A DNA stretch of 64,000 nt from VXYL01 sp965199915 (GTDB lineage Bacteria; Pseudomonadota; Gammaproteobacteria; Pseudomonadales; Azotimanducaceae): NCBI GenBank assembly GCA_965199915.1, contig OZ241348.1, positions 248,001 through 312,000 on the forward strand, written 5' to 3'. The notes under the pieces are model-generated. The model had not been told where the DNA came from. It did not search any database and was given only the letters and a program-made list of their open reading frames with translations. Of the stretch, positions 17,982 to 25,917 are shown one piece after another. Each line of letters starts with the position of its first letter. The stretch's first letter is position 1. A program made the position numbers and the translations under genes.

Positions 17982-18950
17982 TCAAGCGTACACGTCGTCG
18001 AGCAGCTCGGCGGGATCCGGCGGCGGGCTTTGCTCGGCGAAGGCGATGCCGGCGCGCACGTCCGCGAGCACGCTGTCGTGAACGGCCGCGGCCTGCGCCT
18101 GGGTAAGCACGCCGAGTTCGGCCAGTTGCGCTTCGAACAGGAGGATGGGATCGCGTTTCCGCCACTCCTGAAGCTCCTCGTCGGCGCGGTAGGAGAGGCC
18201 CATGCCGCGCACGCCCACATGGTCGAAGAAGCGGTAGGTCTTGCATTCGAGCAAGGTGGGCCCTTCACCTTTGCGCGCCCGCCCGACGGCGGCCGCGGCG
18301 GCCTCGAACACGGCCACCGCGTCCATGCCGTCCACCACGACGCCGGGCATTCCGTAGCCGGCGGCGCGATCCGCCACATCGACGATGGCTTGGTGTCCGG
18401 CCTGCGGCGTGTATTCGCCGTAGCCGTTGTTCTCGCACACGAAGACCACCGGCAGCTTGTAGAGCGCGGCCATGTTCGCCGCCTCGTGGAAGGCGCCCTC
18501 GTTGCTGGCGCCGTCGCCGAAGAAGGAGACCGCCACGCGGTCCGTGCTCCGGTACTTGGCGGAGAAAGCCGCCCCCACCGCGATGGGCGGGCCGGCGCCG
18601 ACGATGCCGTTGGCGCCCAACATGCCGAGTTCCATGTTGGAGATGTGCATGCTGCCGCCTTTGCCGCGGCAGTAGCCGGTGGCGCGGCCGAACAACTCGG
18701 CGAACATCTTGTCGAACGCGCCGCCTTTGGCGATGAGATGGCCGTGGCCGCGATGCGTGCTGGTGATCCAGTCGTCGTCCGCCAAATGCACCATCACCCC
18801 GGCGGCAACGGCTTCCTCGCCCACGTACAGGTGCAAGGCGCCGGGGATTTTGCCGGCTTCGGCCATGCGCCCGGCTTCCGTCTCGAACACGCGGATGCGC
18901 ACCATGCGCCGATGCATGTCGCGCAGCGTCTCGTCGCTCGGTTCGTCCAT
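17982..18950 (-). CDS. acoA: 2-oxoacid/acetoin dehydrogenase E1 component, alpha subunit
   Basis: A 322-residue thiamine-diphosphate enzyme with the cofactor motif GDGASNEGAFHEAANMAALY running to CENNGYGEYTP, plus STHRGHGHLIAKG and GRATGYCRGKGGSMHI. It supplies the thiamine site of E1. The ATG at 18950 gives the standard N-terminus (LRDMHRRMVRIRVFE) and has an AAGGGGG element upstream; the frame is open further upstream but without homologous sequence. It is the promoter-proximal gene of the operon. Confidence 0.92.
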   Translation of the reverse strand: MDEPSDETLRDMHRRMVRIRVFETEAGRMAEAGKIPGALHLYVGEEAVAAGVMVHLADDDWITSTHRGHGHLIAKGGAFDKMFAELFGRATGYCRGKGGSMHISNMELGMLGANGIVGAGPPIAVGAAFSAKYRSTDRVAVSFFGDGASNEGAFHEAANMAALYKLPVVFVCENNGYGEYTPQAGHQAIVDVADRAAGYGMPGVVVDGMDAVAVFEAAAAAVGRARKGEGPTLLECKTYRFFDHVGVRGMGLSYRADEELQEWRKRDPILLFEAQLAELGVLTQAQAAAVHDSVLADVRAGIAFAEQSPPPDPAELLDDVYA

Positions 18951-19516
18951 GCGCCGGTTGCCCCCTTCTCCAAAGCTCCGCCCGCGCCAAGTGTATACGC
19001 CATGGAACCCTTGACAAGGGCCTTGCATTCGCCGTACTGTTGGTGCAAATGTGCGGCGGGAATGTTCCATGCGAGCCAACGTCCTATTCCGTGACGATAT
19101 GCAGTCGGCGGACGCGCGAAGCATGTCGGGCGATGCCCCGCCGTCTGTGTGGCAACACCTAGGGGAGAAGGTGATGAGCATGGCTGTTTGTGACTGCCGC
19201 TTGCGACTAGCACACGGGGACAGAGGGGACGCTTGTAGCGGGCCACGGGTTTAGCCCGGGTTTAGCCCCGTCCATGTTTCGTTGGCATCAAGGTGGTGTT
19301 CAACCGTCAAGCGGTCGGCTTGTCGACAAGCCGACCCCGCCGGCTGCCTTTGTCCTTTGCTTTGGGCGGTGGCACGCAAATGTGCCGTTGCCAGGCAGAG
19401 GGCGCAGATCTCACAGGCCGAAGCGTGGGGCGTGTAGTGCAAGCCGGAATCAACATTTCTGTTCCAAGGCACCTTGCACGAATGACGTGCGATGCCGCGT
19501 CCAAACGGTCGTGACA
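18951..19516. other. Intergenic region between aco operon and accessory island
   Basis: I see no supported gene in these 566 bases. It contains the divergent leaders of acoA and of the 19.5-kb gene pair, a short direct repeat GGGTTTAGCCC at about 19247-19266, and a 24-bp perfect palindrome (19313-19336). A TTGACA...TACTGT pair at 19011-19040 with an 18-bp spacer resembles a sigma-70 promoter on the plus strand but has no nearby gene. This boundary marks the change to AT-richer sequence. Confidence 0.4.
19313..19336. repeat. 24-bp perfect palindrome
   Basis: GGTCGGCTTGTC is followed directly by its own reverse complement. It lies 180 nt upstream of the 19517 gene. It may be an operator for a dimeric regulator or a recombination remnant; no U-tract follows on either strand, so it is not a standard terminator. 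Confidence 0.5.
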
Positions 19517-19981
19517 ATGTCTTACCCGCTGTACACCAACGAGCAATTGGCGGAGTTGGAAACAACGGCAAAGAAGGTCACCATTCCTGATGTCGGCTGG
19601 AAGCACAAGCCCAAGAAAGACCCAGGGCACACAGAGCGGGAACTACAAGCGGAAGCGGGTGACCACAAGTTCACGATTCGGCAGAGACAATCCCTTGGCG
19701 ATCCACAGAACTACACTTGTGGGATATGGTACTGGACGGAGACGGGAGCGCAGATGGTGCTGGCCAGGTACAACGGGCCTAGCCACCGTCATGGCAGCAT
19801 TCGCTTCAAGCCTCACATCCACAAGGTCACGGAGGAAGTTCTTGCAGCAGGAAAACGCCCCGACAGCGAAGCCACCGAAACGGACAGGTACACCACGCTT
19901 CAAGGTGCCACGGATTGTCTGATCGAGGACTTCAATGTGACCGGGTTTTCACACAGAGTGCAGCAAGCGGAGTTGCAATGA
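19517..19981 (+). CDS. Uncharacterised DUF6978-like protein
   Basis: A 154-residue soluble protein (MSYPLYTNEQLAELETTAKK, HTERELQAEAGDHKFTIRQR, GSIRFKPHIHKVTEEVLAAG). The order of features, with a conserved H-x-G...PHIH segment, resembles DUF6978, a family usually found next to DUF1828 proteins, as it is here; this assignment is from memory and moderately sure. The base composition is clearly more AT-rich than the flanking operons, indicating acquisition by transfer. Its stop overlaps the next start (ATGA), so the two genes are translationally coupled. Function unknown. Confidence 0.75.
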   Translation: MSYPLYTNEQLAELETTAKKVTIPDVGWKHKPKKDPGHTERELQAEAGDHKFTIRQRQSLGDPQNYTCGIWYWTETGAQMVLARYNGPSHRHGSIRFKPHIHKVTEEVLAAGKRPDSEATETDRYTTLQGATDCLIEDFNVTGFSHRVQQAELQ

Positions 19982-20769
19982 ACATTGACCAATTGCGGCG
20001 GCTTCTGTGCGAACGCATGTGCGCCGACGTGACCGTGGAGGAGCGCCCGGACGGAGATGTCATGATCGTATCGCCGTTTCGATACCCGGACGGGGATGGC
20101 TACCCCATTCATCTTTCGCACGCCGACAACGGGGTAGGAGTTCGTCTGTCCGACCGGGGGCACACACTCATGTACATCAGCTATGAGCATGATGTGGACA
20201 GTTTCACGGAAGGTAACAAGCGGGTTGCCATAGAGAAGATTCTTACCGAACACGGGATAACATTCGGCGCAGGGGCCTTCATGGTGGACACCCAACCCGA
20301 TCAGATTCCCGATGCCTTGTTCCGCTTGGGGCAGGGGATCACCGGCGTGTGCAATTTGGCGACCGCGCCTCGGGCGAAGGTGAATGACGAGTTCTACCGC
20401 AAGTTAGAGGGTTGTGTATTCCACTTTGCGGATAAGGGGATGTGCATGGTTGAAAAGGACTACACGCCCCTTGAACCGGGAAAGGCGAATGCCTACAGCG
20501 TAGACTTCCTGCTATCAAGGGATGGAGGGCGACCCTTGTTCTTATACGGAGTGCCGAATGGGGCCAAAGCTCGGCTCACCACGATCATGCTGTACTACTT
20601 CCATCAACAGCAATTGATGTTCGAGTCGATCATCGTTTACAGAGACCAAGCGACCATCCCACGGCTTGACGTGGCACGCTTGACAGATGTTGGAGGCGAA
20701 GGCGTGTCATCCCTCGCATCAACCGGAGACCTTGAACGGAAGCTCCGCAGCAAACTCGTGCCTGTTTAA
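19978..20769 (+). CDS. DUF1828-domain protein
   Basis: A 263-residue protein. The first 95 residues (MNIDQLRRLLCERMCADVTV, SPFRYPDGDGYPIHLS, GVGVRLSDRGHTLMYI) match the pattern of DUF1828; the C-terminal half may correspond to DUF1829 but is less clear to me. The start ATG at 19978 overlaps the stop of the preceding gene. Composition is AT-richer than the host. Such pairs occur in mobile and defence-rich regions; a toxin-antitoxin or defence role is plausible but not shown. No catalytic motif is evident. Confidence 0.75.
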   Translation: MNIDQLRRLLCERMCADVTVEERPDGDVMIVSPFRYPDGDGYPIHLSHADNGVGVRLSDRGHTLMYISYEHDVDSFTEGNKRVAIEKILTEHGITFGAGAFMVDTQPDQIPDALFRLGQGITGVCNLATAPRAKVNDEFYRKLEGCVFHFADKGMCMVEKDYTPLEPGKANAYSVDFLLSRDGGRPLFLYGVPNGAKARLTTIMLYYFHQQQLMFESIIVYRDQATIPRLDVARLTDVGGEGVSSLASTGDLERKLRSKLVPV

Positions 20770-21097
20770 GGAAACCGCTTGAGCCGCATCTATCACCATG
20801 ACCGTGACACTTGACGTTCACGGAGAGCATCTACAAGTGACCGGATCACGCGGTAATCGCTGTCATCGCCCTAGGAAGTCCAGCCCTTGAAGGCGGGAGA
20901 CGTCCCAGCGCCATGCGACACTGGCGGATGTGTTCAGGCGGCACTTCGGGCGGGAGCATGGCGTGGAGTTGCCGCCTCGTGCTCGCTACGGTTACCGGTC
21001 CGGGGAGTTCGAAGGCGATGACGGGGCATGAACGAACTCGCGGCCTATCGACCCCTGACGCCGCTCGCACCACCTTCGACACCACTACCCGAGAACT
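20770..21097 (+). other. Gene-poor stretch with a short coding relic
   Basis: No intact gene. In one plus-strand frame ending at a TGA near 21030 there is a GC-rich 40-residue coding-like tail (ATLADVFRRHFGREHGVELP, then RARYGYRSGEFEGDDGA) with no start, probably the 3' remnant of a lost gene. The remainder is featureless. Confidence 0.35.
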
Positions 21098-21556
21098 TCA
21101 AGGCCCGCGGCACTGTGCGTGGCCAAGCGCAGCGATCAACCCATCTAGCGAGACTCCGCGATTCCACAGAGGGGCGTCCACACATATCCGTGCCTTTCCT
21201 CCCACAACTTCCAGCCTTACGCCATCCGGAGACTCAGCTTCCGTCGCGGCTAGCCGCCTCTCTTCAAGGCCGTCAAACTCATCGCAGAGCGAACCCAAGT
21301 GCCGCCCGATTCCCTTCACGAACCGCATATCCGAGCGTACCTGATCCGGCTCAGGTTCAGCGGATTCTGCGTCTACCCTATTGTTGCAGTTTGAGGTCAC
21401 CCGAGGTTGGAGAAATGCGGTGATTTGCTTAGTAGGCTTTGAGGGCGGTGTGGTTGCCGGTCAAGGTCACTGGCAGTGAGGTTGTCCGGGTGGCCGACTT
21501 TCGGGCATCCGCGGGACCCGGAAGCGATTGCCCTGTTGTTTTCGGGAACGAAAAAA

Positions 21557-21610
21557 GCGGTCTCCTTTGGTACGATGTCGCTGTGTGGAACAAACATCGA
21601 AGGAGACCGC
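21557..21610 (+). promoter_or_regulatory. Hairpin sequestering the transposase ribosome-binding site
   Basis: GCGGTCTCCTT (21557-21567) is perfectly complementary to AAGGAGACCGC (21600-21610). The second arm contains the AAGGAG Shine-Dalgarno sequence of the transposase GTG at 21615. A transcript reading in from outside would fold and hide the site, limiting transposase, as known for IS10 and IS50. The same hairpin is present in the truncated copy (23845-23898). Confidence 0.6.
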
Positions 21611-21614
21611 CGAA

Positions 21615-22985
21615 GTGAATCGTATCAGGAAAGAAGTCAGCGGCAAAACCGCAAGCGCGCTGGAAATCCGGTTCGAGCCCCAGAGCCTCACGTCGCACGC
21701 CGGCCTGGTGGTGTTCCAGCGCCTGTTCTCGCGCCTCCAACTGAAGGAGCGGCTGCGCGGCTGCTTTCGGCACGAGTCGGGACGGCGCGCCTACGCGCCG
21801 CACGTGGTGACGCTGCTGCTGGTGGTGCATCTGCTGCTCGGCTGCCGCGAGCTGCGCGACATGGCGCGCTACCGGAACGACGAGGCGGTGCGGCGCGCGG
21901 TCGGTCTGCGGCGGCTGCCGGACGTGTCGACGGTGTCGCGGGCGCTGTCGGACGTGGACGCGCGCGGCGCCGACCGGGTGCGGGCGCTGTCGCGGGACAT
22001 GGCGCTGGAGCGGCTGCGCGCGCTGGGGCCGCGGCGGGTCACGGTGGACTTCGACGGCACGGTGCTGGCGACGCGGCGGCTGGCGGAAGGTTCGGCGGTG
22101 GGCTACAACCCGGGCAGGAAGGGCGAGCGCAGCTACTGGCCGCTGTTCGCCACCGTGGCGCAGACTGGCCAAACGCTCGACCTGCTGCATCGGCCGGGCA
22201 ACGTGGCGGACTCCACGGGAGCTGTTGATTTCATTGGCGAAAGCATGGAGCGGCTGCGCGCCGCGCTGCCGCGCGCCCGCCTGGAGACGCGCATGGACTC
22301 GGCGTTCTTCGACGGCGGGCTGCTGGACGAGCTGGAGCGGCGCGGCGTCGACTACTCGGTGTCCGTGCCGTTCGCCCGCTTCGCCGACCTCAAGGCGGCG
22401 GTCGAGGGCCGCCGCCTCTGGCGCCGCGCCGGCCCCGGCCTGGCGTTCTTCGAGCCGCGCTGGAAGCCCGCCAGCTGGGATGGCCGCCGCCGCGTGGTCG
22501 TCGTCCGCCGCCGCGTTCCGGCGCGCCGCAAGGAGCCTCTCCAACTCGACCTGTTCGAGCCCCGCGAGCACGGCTTCGAGTTCAAGGCCGTCGTCACCAA
22601 CAAGCGCGTCCGCGCCCGCGCCGTCGCGCTGTTCCACGAAGGCCGCGGCACCCAGGAGGCGACGTTCGCCGAACTCAAGTCCCAATGCGGACTCGGCTAC
22701 GCGCCCAGCCGCAAGGAAGCCGCCAACCGGCTCTTCTCCCTCGCCGCCGTGCTCGCCCACAACCTCGGCCGCGAACTCCAAATGGCCACCCGAGCGCCTC
22801 TCCGGAGCACCACCGCCAAACGCTCCCCGCTCTGGGCCTTCGCCCAATTGCGAACGATGCGCAACGACTTCCTGCTTCGCGCCGGCCGATTCCTCAACCG
22901 CGCCGGAAAACCCGTCCTTTCCATCATGAGCGACGACAAGGCGGAAACCGTCATGTCCGAATACCTTGCCGCCCTCGCCACATAG
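21615..22985 (+). CDS. IS1380-family transposase
   Basis: A 456-residue DDE transposase. The family signature VGYNPGRKGERSYWPLFA and the preceding catalytic aspartate segment VTVDFDGTVLATRRL are present, followed by RMDSAFFDGGLLDELERRG and the C-terminal catalytic-glutamate region (HEGRGTQEATFAELKSQCGL). I chose the GTG at 21615 because AAGGAGAC lies just upstream; an ATG at 21528 is in frame but upstream of the hairpin. The gene appears intact and the element may still be active. Confidence 0.93.
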   Translation: MNRIRKEVSGKTASALEIRFEPQSLTSHAGLVVFQRLFSRLQLKERLRGCFRHESGRRAYAPHVVTLLLVVHLLLGCRELRDMARYRNDEAVRRAVGLRRLPDVSTVSRALSDVDARGADRVRALSRDMALERLRALGPRRVTVDFDGTVLATRRLAEGSAVGYNPGRKGERSYWPLFATVAQTGQTLDLLHRPGNVADSTGAVDFIGESMERLRAALPRARLETRMDSAFFDGGLLDELERRGVDYSVSVPFARFADLKAAVEGRRLWRRAGPGLAFFEPRWKPASWDGRRRVVVVRRRVPARRKEPLQLDLFEPREHGFEFKAVVTNKRVRARAVALFHEGRGTQEATFAELKSQCGLGYAPSRKEAANRLFSLAAVLAHNLGRELQMATRAPLRSTTAKRSPLWAFAQLRTMRNDFLLRAGRFLNRAGKPVLSIMSDDKAETVMSEYLAALAT

Positions 22986-23663
22986 TTCGGCAAAAACCTG
23001 CAACAATAGGGTCTACGGGCACCACGCAAAGAAGGAACTGCTCACCTTCCTTGATGGCCGTCCTCGCTTGGGTCAGCGTCATTCGCACGTCCTTCCCGCG
23101 CGTCCCCTTGACCTCGATCAGCCATGTCCGGCCGTCACTGCGAGCAACCCGAATTGCAAGTTCCTCTCCCCCAGCCTCGTCGAGCGTGTCATACTCCACC
23201 TCGAAATCAGAGCCAATGCCAGTTCGTCGAACGTCAAACCCTTCCGACTCCAGAGCTTCCTTCACCAAACCTTCAACAACAGCTCCAAGCCTATGGTTCA
23301 ATCGGGCCATCCGAACCCGCTCTCGCCGGTCATTGAGGTGGTCCAGAAGCCCCTCATCGGACTGTAGGTCCTCAACAAATCTACTGACCGGCGCGAGGTC
23401 TCCATCAGTGGATGCTAATATTCTTGCAAGATCGGCGTCTAGGATGCGCCGCTTTTCCTCATCGTTATCGGCCAGAGATTCCATTGCCAGATCAAGCTGC
23501 GTCACTCCAAGGGCACTGAGCAGCCTCAGAGCATCGTGGCTCCCCGTAACCAACTTCCCGTTGGACTCGTCGTTGGCGAACAACCTCGCCAGTGACTGCG
23601 CAGTAGCACGACCACGCTTCTTCCCGCCCAACGGTACCCACTTATTCCGCGTAAGTGGCTTCA

Positions 23664-24178
23664 CCCTATTGTTGCAGTTTGAGGTCACCCGAGGTTGGAG
23701 AAATGCGGTGATTTGCTTAGTAGGCTTTGAGGGCGGTGTGGTTGCCGGTCAAGGTCACTGGCAGTGAGGTTGTCCGGGTGGCCGACTTTCGGGCATCCGC
23801 GGGACCCGGAAGCGATTGCCCTGTTGTTTTCGGGAACGAAAAAAGCGGTCTCCTTTGGTACGATGTCGCTGTGTGGAACAAACATCGAAGGAGACCGCCG
23901 AAGTGAATCGTATCAGGAAAGAAGTCAGCGGCAAAACCGCAAGCGCGCTGGAAATCCGGTTCGAGCCCCAGAGCCTCACGTCGCACGCCGGCCTGGTGGT
24001 GTTCCAGCGCCTGTTCTCGCGCCTCCAACTGAAGGAGCGGCTGCGCGGCTGCTTTCGGCACGAGTCGGGACGGCGCGCCTACGCGCCGCACGTGGTGACG
24101 CTGCTGCTGGTGGTGCATCTGCTGCTCGGCTGCCGCGAGCTGCGCGACATGGCGCGCTACCGGAACGACGAGGCGGTG
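23664..24178 (+). mobile_element. Truncated IS1380-family copy (left 515 bp)
   Basis: Apparently identical to bases 21376-21890 of the complete element, including the CCCTATTGTTGCAG end and the start of the transposase gene. It breaks off after codon 92 and continues directly into the tail of a cassette-A gene. The right end and any target duplicate are lost, suggesting an adjacent deletion driven by the element. Confidence 0.9.
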
Positions 24179-24526
24179 CTGGGGAAGGTCAACGTGAGCT
24201 ACGGGGACGCGGGTTTCGGGTCCATGGGCAGTCCGCGTCAGGGTCATATAACGAAGACCTTGGGGGCAAGCGTCAGCATAACGATGGACTTTGAGGACAT
24301 CAGACGGAACACGCTGTTTACGCCGCGGAACTACTGGCAACAGTTCGCCAGGGTCCTGCTTCATGAGTACCACCACGCGTACGACATTTTGAGCTATAAG
24401 TGCGCCAACCCCCATGTGGGGAAGAAGCTAACCCGGCAACAATACGAGGACGAGACTTGGCGGAAGACGAATGATGACTTCGACCTCTTGTTCGGCCGAG
24501 CAAACGCGGCATGCTTGGCCGACTGA
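23903..24526 (+). CDS. In-frame fusion: transposase N-terminus to cassette-A zincin-like tail (A')
   Basis: The 207-residue frame starts at the IS GTG, encodes transposase residues 1-92 (ending RYRNDEAV) and continues without a frame break into 115 residues homologous to the C-terminus of the A protein at 29830 (VNVSYGDAGF, ARVLLHEYHHAYDIL, RQQYEDETWRK, RANAACLAD). The zincin motif HEYHH is kept, but the following C-x-C-G-x-P becomes YKCANP, losing one cysteine. The signal peptide, repeats and linker of A are gone, so the product would be cytoplasmic. It overlaps the next B gene by the 16 nt seen in intact pairs. It may be expressed from the IS promoter or be a relic that happens to be open. 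Confidence 0.65.
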   Translation: MNRIRKEVSGKTASALEIRFEPQSLTSHAGLVVFQRLFSRLQLKERLRGCFRHESGRRAYAPHVVTLLLVVHLLLGCRELRDMARYRNDEAVLGKVNVSYGDAGFGSMGSPRQGHITKTLGASVSITMDFEDIRRNTLFTPRNYWQQFARVLLHEYHHAYDILSYKCANPHVGKKLTRQQYEDETWRKTNDDFDLLFGRANAACLAD

Positions 24527-25776
24527 AAAGCCTCCTTTGGGTGGCGGTGCTCGGAACTACGGCCGCCATCGCCTTTTGGTCGTCCTTACGCTGGGGTCCG
24601 TCGCAAGAGGCGCCTTCCGCGAGTGATGCCGCGCAGATGGCGGCGAAGGAAAGCGGCGAGGCGAAGCCGATCGACACGCCTGCGCCAAGTGGGGCCACCG
24701 CTCCGCCGGCTGACGCCGCCCGGCAAGTGGACTTGACCGAGTTGCACCGCCTTTGCGGGCGGCCTTGGGTGGCCCAATTCGGCCCGGATTGCCTTGACGC
24801 GTTGGAGCGCCGCTACGCGAACACGGTGCCTGACAGGTGGGACAGCTGGACCCTCATTTGGCGGCCGGTGATGCTCGGCGAACCAGTGACGTGGGCGGTG
24901 GTCTTTGCCCGCCCGCAGGCGGACTTGTCCGCGGTGGCGGAAGCGGTCCGGCACCCCGAGTGCTTGGTGGCGGCAGGGCGTTTTCGCCTCGACCTGCGGC
25001 GGAGGTGCGCCGCCGACGAGATGGCGCGTCTGGCGATCCTGCGGCGCGAGTGCGTGACGTCGCTGTGGTGGTATGGGCGGCCGGAAGATCGCCAGCGTCG
25101 GTGGGACAATGAGCAACGTGAAGTCGACCACGCCGAGGATCAACAGGAATACTACAGGCGCATGGCGCGTCGGAGTGAACGCTGGTTCGGCCACATGTGG
25201 CGGCTGGCGAAGTGCCGCGCCTTGCCGGAAGGCACGTTGGCCGCCATCGGGCCGTTTCTGGAGGAGCGATACCATCGCGACTTCGACCCTCGGCTGAAGC
25301 ATATGATGGAGTTGGCGGCGCGGCTCGGCAGCGACTTGGCGCTGTCGAGCGTGTTGCGCTTCGAACCCACGTTCGCAGGCAGAGCCCTGACGCTCCCAGT
25401 GGGCGACGCCGGCATCGAGGACGTGCGCGCAAGCCGTCCGGTGCTGGCGGAGCTCCTCCGCATGCGGCGCGCCGAGGGCGGCGAGCGGACGAAGCACGCC
25501 ATCGCGGCCTACATGCTCGGCGCCTCGCTGGGCGTGGCCGTGCATCCCGAGGGCGTCGAGCAGATCACCGGGCCTCCGGACCCGACCTGGCCCGCCGCCG
25601 CGCCGAAAGCGGCGCGTTGGCTGGTCGAGCAGGGGTGGACGCTGATCGTCGACGACGACCAGGGGCTGCGCCGCTTCGAGCGGCCGGAAGACGTCGCGGA
25701 GCACCAGCCGTGGTGGGACTACTGGTTGGAACGCCGCGTGTTCGTGGCAACCAACGCACCCGCGGAGAATCCTTGA
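24511..25776 (+). CDS. Cassette-B protein, copy B1: membrane-anchored six-cysteine protein
   Basis: 421 residues, no family recognised. A short basic N-terminus (MLGRLK) and one hydrophobic segment (about 8-27) predict a signal anchor with the rest periplasmic. Residues 30-70 are a Pro/Ala-rich stalk. The conserved core starts at LCGRPW and includes WRPVMLGEPVTW (117-128), GRFRLDLRRRCAADEMARLA and RRSERWFGHMWRLAKCRALP; the C-terminal part is Trp-rich (EHQPWWDYWLERRVFVATNA). Six cysteines (82, 94, 151, 166, 181, 235) are conserved in all full copies, suggesting disulfides. Its ATG overlaps the upstream A' stop by 16 nt. It begins a run of tandem paralogs. Confidence 0.82.
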   Translation: MLGRLKSLLWVAVLGTTAAIAFWSSLRWGPSQEAPSASDAAQMAAKESGEAKPIDTPAPSGATAPPADAARQVDLTELHRLCGRPWVAQFGPDCLDALERRYANTVPDRWDSWTLIWRPVMLGEPVTWAVVFARPQADLSAVAEAVRHPECLVAAGRFRLDLRRRCAADEMARLAILRRECVTSLWWYGRPEDRQRRWDNEQREVDHAEDQQEYYRRMARRSERWFGHMWRLAKCRALPEGTLAAIGPFLEERYHRDFDPRLKHMMELAARLGSDLALSSVLRFEPTFAGRALTLPVGDAGIEDVRASRPVLAELLRMRRAEGGERTKHAIAAYMLGASLGVAVHPEGVEQITGPPDPTWPAAAPKAARWLVEQGWTLIVDDDQGLRRFERPEDVAEHQPWWDYWLERRVFVATNAPAENP

Positions 25777-25856
25777 CGCAACAATGCGAGACGAAGACAC
25801 GGGAGAAGCGGATTGCGACTTGACTCCCTTGTCGCATCGAGTGACGCGCACGGCAT

Positions 25857-25903
25857 GACAGCAAGGACGCATGTCCGCAAGACCCCGACCCGAACTGCAA
25901 CAC
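25857..25903 (+). repeat. 47-bp vestige of a cassette-A gene in front of B2
   Basis: Matches positions 30037-30083 inside the intact A gene (its calcium-repeat codons for DSKDACPQDPDPNCNT) with one mismatch. It is followed by 14 bp and then the last A codons, which overlap the B2 start. This looks like an A gene deleted between its repeat region and its extreme 3' end. Confidence 0.8.
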
Positions 25904-25917
25904 GATGGTGTTGAGCC

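Larger units (their letters stand above)
21376..23011 (+). mobile_element. IS1380-family insertion sequence, complete
   Basis: A 1636-bp element with inverted ends CCCTATTGTTGCAG (left, 21376) and CTGCAACAATAGGG (right, ending 23011), flanked by a TCTA direct repeat (21372-21375 and 23012-23015). It encodes one transposase. The target duplication and the in-frame reconstruction of the disrupted gene show a simple, recent insertion. A truncated copy in the same orientation lies at 23664-24178. Confidence 0.92.
21098..23663 (-). pseudogene. DUF3883-like nuclease gene interrupted by an IS1380-family element
   Basis: Two coding pieces, 23663-23016 and 21375-21098 (minus strand), join in frame into one protein when the insertion at 21376-23011 and one TCTA duplicate are removed. 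The reading passes from LLCVVPVD straight into AESAEPEPDQVRSDMRF. The central part carries a PD-(D/E)xK-like nuclease signature (GIGSDFEVEYDTLDE, then WLIEVKGTRGKDVRMTLTQA) like that of DUF3883 (NO VEIN C-terminal) domains, common in restriction and defence genes. The 5' end is also lost: it abuts a second, truncated IS copy at 23664, so the original start is missing. Confidence 0.72.

Noticed and set aside
19011..19040. TTGACA-18-TACTGT promoter-like sequence on the plus strand
   Set aside because: No supported gene follows within 470 bp and the 18-bp spacing is not ideal; it overlaps the acoA leader on the other strand.
20913..21344. Plus-strand open frame of 143 codons
   Set aside because: It runs across the 3' part of the interrupted nuclease gene on the opposite strand and has no ribosome-binding site or recognisable pattern.
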